Translations under genes and position numbers: made by a program
The notes under the pieces: generated by a model
What the model saw: only the letters and a program-made list of their open reading frames with translations
What the model was told of the DNA's origin: nothing
The model's database searches: none
NCBI GenBank assembly: GCA_002344975.1
Contig: DDUV01000124.1
Span: 1 to 37,882, forward strand
Length of the DNA: 37,882 nt
Source of the DNA: Saprospiraceae bacterium UBA2329
GTDB lineage: Bacteria > Bacteroidota > Bacteroidia > Chitinophagales > Saprospiraceae
Reading direction: 5' to 3'
Shown: positions 34,226-37,882 of the stretch, piece after piece
Numbering within the stretch: position 1 is the stretch's first letter
How the letters are laid out: each line of letters opens with the position of its first letter

Positions 34226-35960
34226 GGTCGGCGTCGTTTAGGAATTTGATGGTTCGGAGTGCAGAGTAAAGCAGGTTGTTGCAGTATTGACGGCGAAGTT
34301 CATCGGCATCCGGCAATGGTTTATCAACCGGCAGGTCGAGTTGCATGCGGAAAAACTTTTCTTGGTCTTCTACCGCAATGATTAACTCTTGGTAGTCGGC
34401 GTGGATGGCTTCAGCCAGTTGGCGGACGTTCTCAATAAATTGCTTTTGCTCGCCTTTGGCCTCGTTGAAGTGCTGTTTGAAGAAATGCTCGGCTCGATCA
34501 TTGGCACAAGCCTCGTCGAGGAGCCAGCCCAGCCGTTCGAGATTGTGCACTACGCCGGCTACAAATGCAATGTCTTTCCCGGCAGTGCTGTTGTGTGCTG
34601 CGAGCAAGGCTTTCCATGCTTCCCACGCGTGGCCGTCCTGCCGAAGTACGGCGCCGAATGACTGCCCTGAGTGAAGCATAAAACGGAAGGCAAGACCTTT
34701 TTTGGGGTTGATTTCAGTCTCTTCTTTTTTGCGGAAGGCAAGTTTTTTGGCCAACTTATTCAACAAGTCACGGCCTGCTTCGAGTGATTCGCCAAGAGGA
34801 TACTTATAATAAAAGACCGATACACCAAAGGAGAGCGAGGCTTTTTGGCTTTTCAAAAAAGGCTGCTTTTCAAAAACATCTTGGATGTTTTGAATCAGGT
34901 CGAAAACCGTTTCGCTGTTTTTGTTCTGAAGCGGAGAAATGAACAACAAATCATCACCCCCTGCATAAACGGGCAGCGCATCAAATTTGAAAATTTCCTC
35001 CACGGCTCCCATTGAAAAGGCCATTAATTCTTTTGAAATCGTGGTGATGTTCGCTTCGTTCGGCTCAGTCGAAATCAGGGTGCCTACGCTATCACCGTCA
35101 GACTGGACGATTGCAACGTATTTGTGGCGTTTTTTTAATAGTGGATTCCCATGCTTATCTTTTTCTTTTAAAAGCTGAATAATGGCTTGGTTCTCCTCAT
35201 CGGTTTCAAGGTCGTCATCTTCCTTGATTTTTGCCGAAATGATAGTTTCAATTTCTTTGTAAACCTGTTTTCCCCGAAACTCGCGCACTCCAATTTCGAG
35301 GAGCGATGGCAGGCGCTTTTCTTGTTCCGATTTTCCATAAAATGTGAAGACCCCGTCCCTTTTCTCAAAACCGTAGCTGTACAAATTCCTGACCGCTCTG
35401 CTACGGAACATCGCAGCGCTGACAAAATCATCGTGTTCGGGTGGGTATAACTTTCGCATTTGAGCAGTTGCGGTCAGTTGACCAAGCGCTTTGAGGATGG
35501 GTTCTTTTTCTCCGTCGTCTCGACGAAGCAGAACGGCGTGGCAGTGAAAATGCTGAGATAGAATGGTGCGAAGTTCTCCTTCTGAAAAAGGTAAGGCATT
35601 TTCCTTTTTTTCATCGGCAAGCCCCAAAAGCGCAAGGTCAAGGATTGATGATTTTGCCCCTTGGATAATGCCCGGCAGTTCTTTTTTCAGGCGTTCCACC
35701 TTGTCTTCATGGATTCTAAAAAAGCAGTTGTCGTTCCAGATACCCGCGCCGTGATAGGTGGTATTGTTTTTTAACTCGTCGAAGTCAAATTTGGGTGAAA
35801 GCGCAATGCCAAAAGAGTGCAAGCCTTCCAGCAAGTTTTTCATGAACTGCGAGAGCAAAAAACTGGCCGCCCACAGCTCGCGGGTTTTGCGGGCGCGGTG
35901 TATGGTGCGCTGGACAGGGCCTATGGAGAGTGCCAGATAGTGGGTGGTGTGGTTAGACAT
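34218..35960 (-). CDS. cas10: Cas10/Cmr2, HD-less with intact GGDD cyclase motif
   Basis: A 580-residue large subunit. It starts directly with the first palm region (YLALSIGPVQRTIHRARKTRELWAASFLLSQ), so the N-terminal HD nuclease domain (about 200 residues in typical Cmr2 proteins) is absent. The second palm has SDGDS (Asp288, Asp290) and the cyclase motif YAGGDDLLF with GGDD at 334-337. It should make cyclic oligoadenylates when target RNA is bound, but not cut DNA. The Cys-rich zinc site of many Cmr2 proteins is not apparent. Overlaps of 8 bp with both cmr1-like and cmr3 show tight coupling. Confidence 0.94.
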   Translation of the reverse strand: MSNHTTHYLALSIGPVQRTIHRARKTRELWAASFLLSQFMKNLLEGLHSFGIALSPKFDFDELKNNTTYHGAGIWNDNCFFRIHEDKVERLKKELPGIIQGAKSSILDLALLGLADEKKENALPFSEGELRTILSQHFHCHAVLLRRDDGEKEPILKALGQLTATAQMRKLYPPEHDDFVSAAMFRSRAVRNLYSYGFEKRDGVFTFYGKSEQEKRLPSLLEIGVREFRGKQVYKEIETIISAKIKEDDDLETDEENQAIIQLLKEKDKHGNPLLKKRHKYVAIVQSDGDSVGTLISTEPNEANITTISKELMAFSMGAVEEIFKFDALPVYAGGDDLLFISPLQNKNSETVFDLIQNIQDVFEKQPFLKSQKASLSFGVSVFYYKYPLGESLEAGRDLLNKLAKKLAFRKKEETEINPKKGLAFRFMLHSGQSFGAVLRQDGHAWEAWKALLAAHNSTAGKDIAFVAGVVHNLERLGWLLDEACANDRAEHFFKQHFNEAKGEQKQFIENVRQLAEAIHADYQELIIAVEDQEKFFRMQLDLPVDKPLPDADELRRQYCNNLLYSALRTIKFLNDADHE

Positions 35961-37104
35961 TTTGCCAGTTTTTAAGCTTTTCGTTTAAAAAATCTTCTAT
36001 TTTAAAATCGGAAGGGGTCGGGATGACTATTTTCCTATCTGTGCTTTCGGCTTGTTCTCCAACAAAAAAAACAAAGCGTCTTCCTAACATTTTAGGATTT
36101 ACAGGGAGTGCCAATAAGTAAAGCCAACCATTGAAAATTTTGAAAAAAATAGGAGATCGGTAACGTTCAATTTTATCATCTTTTGAGTTGTCTTGAATAT
36201 TAACCTTCACTTTTTCAAGAGTTTGTGGATAATCATGTAGCCCCGGAAGCCCGAGTAGACCTCTTACAAAATTTACTTCATCTTCTTCCGAATATTCTTC
36301 TCCAAAGACTAGCACACTGGTTACCTTATTTTTTTCCCATTCAATCGGAGTATCCTGTTCTCCGAAGTAATCCCTAATGGCAGACTGCTTAGTTCCTGCA
36401 TTATTTCTCAATGTTTTATAAACACTATCAATAGTTTTGTAGATTTCAGAAATATCTCTATGAGCGCGTATTTTTTTAGAAAAAATAAAATGGTTCTTCA
36501 AAATTCGGGTAAAGGTCTCATCTGTTACACTTGCTTCTCGAAAACAACCAAATCCCTTTGACTGCCTCATTCCAAAATTTTCAACACAGAAAAGCAGTGG
36601 CAATGCTTGGGATAAAAGCTCATGTAACTCCCTGTCCCAAGTTTTTATAGTAAGGTGAATGTCGCCTTCATAAAATATCCCCAATCGAACTTCATCCCAT
36701 TTTTTATCCTTTCGTTTGTCATTGTTTGCAAAGAATGGACTGGGAGCTACGATTTTTAATTCAGGCCGATGTAAATTGCTTCTAAGATTTGCCGGTTCGG
36801 AGGCTTGTTCATTATAAGTAAATCTGGTCTCGAAGTAATAATAGATTGGGATTTCATTTTCTGGAGGAGAAATGAAAACCTTGTAATTTGAAGGTTTTTG
36901 TTCATCTATGTTCCTTCGGAGCAATTGGATTGTATTCGAAAAGCGTTGTGCTACTTGAGAGCTAACTAACTTGCTAAAGTCGTTTAATAAAAACTTATCC
37001 AACTTCGGCTTCAACTCCGTAGCCCGCAGCGTCGCGCCGGGCTGGTCGTGCAAGAAGTGGATGATGGGGGTTTCCTGGCGTAGGGTGAATGTTGCTTCGT
37101 ACAT
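35953..37104 (-). CDS. cmr1: Cmr1-like RAMP protein
   Basis: A 383-residue protein placed immediately before cas10, the usual place of cmr1. The N-terminus MYEATFTLRQETPIIHFLHDQPGATLRATELKPKLDKFL reads as a divergent RAMP strand plus the R-x-T-E-L-K-P-K-L helix. A glycine-rich loop, NFGMRQSKGFGCF, supports the RAMP fold. Cmr1 caps the 3' end of the complex and helps bind target RNA. The sequence is far from textbook Cmr1 proteins, so a lineage-specific RAMP in the same slot remains possible. Local base composition is more AT-rich than the downstream cmr genes. It starts 27 bp after the membrane-protein gene. Confidence 0.68.
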   Translation of the reverse strand: MYEATFTLRQETPIIHFLHDQPGATLRATELKPKLDKFLLNDFSKLVSSQVAQRFSNTIQLLRRNIDEQKPSNYKVFISPPENEIPIYYYFETRFTYNEQASEPANLRSNLHRPELKIVAPSPFFANNDKRKDKKWDEVRLGIFYEGDIHLTIKTWDRELHELLSQALPLLFCVENFGMRQSKGFGCFREASVTDETFTRILKNHFIFSKKIRAHRDISEIYKTIDSVYKTLRNNAGTKQSAIRDYFGEQDTPIEWEKNKVTSVLVFGEEYSEEDEVNFVRGLLGLPGLHDYPQTLEKVKVNIQDNSKDDKIERYRSPIFFKIFNGWLYLLALPVNPKMLGRRFVFFVGEQAESTDRKIVIPTPSDFKIEDFLNEKLKNWQNV

Positions 37105-37131
37105 GGTTGGTTTCTTATTTGTGTGGAAATG

Positions 37132-37821
37132 TTAAATAATTTTCAATATGCTTATAATTCCAGTTTCTAAACGGTCAGAACTGTTACACAGACCTATATC
37201 AATACCGGGCATATCTGTCCTGTATTTGCCAACAGGAATCTGTTTGACACCAAAATACAAATAGGCTACATTGTTCTTATATCTTTCCAATATACTCCGA
37301 ATATCCTCTTCTTTGATTTCAAGGGATTTTTCAGTCTGATCGTTAATCAGAAGTAGGTCAATGTTTTTTAGGTCAAAACCTTCCAGTTCAATTACACTTT
37401 TCCAATCATACCGTTCAAATCGGCAGCCATCAAACACTTTTTTGACATTTCTCTGCTGTCCTTTTTGGGCGCTAACCACCAGTATCTGTTTTTCTTTTTT
37501 AAGTTGGGCAACCACACCAAACTCTTGTAACGCGCTTTTAAGCGCATCCACACTGCTGCCCGCTTCTTTCGCAATGGCATCAACTGCCCATTCTTTGATT
37601 TTGGCCTTGAAATAGTTCTGAAACCCTAAAATACTCATAATCGGAACAAATACAGAAAATAAAAAGGCTATGAAGCCGAATCGCCACTTCCAAGTATCAT
37701 ACTCCTCAGCAATCCGAACGAGTGTTCCAATTTTTTCTTTTGGAATATCAGACTGGCCATGGCAAACGGCTACTATGAGAAAGATCAGGGCAATTGATAA
37801 TATTACTTTTGTTAATTGCAT
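37132..37821 (-). CDS. Two-TM membrane protein with Rossmann-like cytoplasmic domain, first gene of the cmr operon
   Basis: A 229-residue protein of unrecognised family. Residues 1-23 are hydrophobic (signal peptide or first TM), and 47-68 form a clear TM helix (WRFGFIAFLFSVFVPIMSILGF). A helical, probably coiled-coil stalk covers about 70-108. Residues 111-229 form an alternating alpha/beta domain: ILVVS (113-117), IDLLLIND (154-161), VAYLYFG (185-191), CNSSDRLETGIISIL (212-226). The topology would put this domain in the cytoplasm. The same domain pattern makes up the 132-residue protein at the operon's other end. Only 27 bp separate it from cmr1. Membrane effectors with a sensor domain are known in type III systems (CARF-TM types), so a signalling effector role is a reasonable but untested inference. 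Confidence 0.75.
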   Translation of the reverse strand: MQLTKVILSIALIFLIVAVCHGQSDIPKEKIGTLVRIAEEYDTWKWRFGFIAFLFSVFVPIMSILGFQNYFKAKIKEWAVDAIAKEAGSSVDALKSALQEFGVVAQLKKEKQILVVSAQKGQQRNVKKVFDGCRFERYDWKSVIELEGFDLKNIDLLLINDQTEKSLEIKEEDIRSILERYKNNVAYLYFGVKQIPVGKYRTDMPGIDIGLCNSSDRLETGIISILKII

Positions 37822-37882
37822 ATCTGGTTATATTTTTGAATGTACTTAATCTAATTGCTACTCTACCCAACTAAAAAATAGT

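Overview
The window looks like chromosomal DNA of a Bacteroidota member, probably Saprospiria-like. The evidence is three large secreted proteins with C-terminal type IX secretion (T9SS) sorting domains, TAnnTTTG-type promoter elements, few Shine-Dalgarno sites, and a class III polyhydroxyalkanoate (PHA) synthase locus. The family assignment is an inference from gene content; no rRNA or tRNA is present to confirm it.

Layout. 1-1068: the 3' part of a leucine-rich-repeat protein fused to a TonB C-terminal domain. 1400-8810: two adjacent minus-strand giant secreted proteins with BNR/VPS10-type repeats. 8994-12222: a compact defence operon (AbiJ_NTD4/HEPN-like protein, DNA methyltransferase, AvaI/BsoBI-type restriction endonuclease) with overlapping genes. 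12340-15714: mfd. 15910-19323: a PHA granule locus (promoter, phasin, phaE, phaC, terminator). 19421-22309: a T9SS-exported M4 metalloprotease. 22424-25403: an FAD monooxygenase, a diheme cytochrome c and a cyclase-family hydrolase. 25411-25673: a decayed VapBC-like toxin-antitoxin pair.

25800-37821 is a type III-B CRISPR-Cas region. It holds a 12-repeat array (26220-27057) with a decayed half-repeat on its left and an AT-rich presumed leader on its right. Next comes an adaptation operon, cas1-cas2-reverse transcriptase. Convergent to it is an eight-gene operon reading leftward: two-TM Rossmann-like protein, cmr1-like, cas10 (HD-less, GGDD intact), cmr3, cmr4, cmr5, cmr6 (with an extra C-terminal OB/S1-like domain), and a small Rossmann-like protein. 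No Cas6 and no recognisable Csm6/Csx1-type CARF-HEPN effector is in the window.

The most interesting points are these. (i) The first and last genes of the cmr operon appear to share one Rossmann-like domain, one copy membrane-anchored and one soluble, making them candidate ancillary sensor/effector partners of the type III complex. (ii) The reverse transcriptase carries retron hallmarks (NAxxH and VTG) rather than group II intron ones. (iii) All 11 spacers begin with the same base next to the repeat, but the outermost repeat lacks it, which bears on repeat boundaries or on how spacers are integrated.
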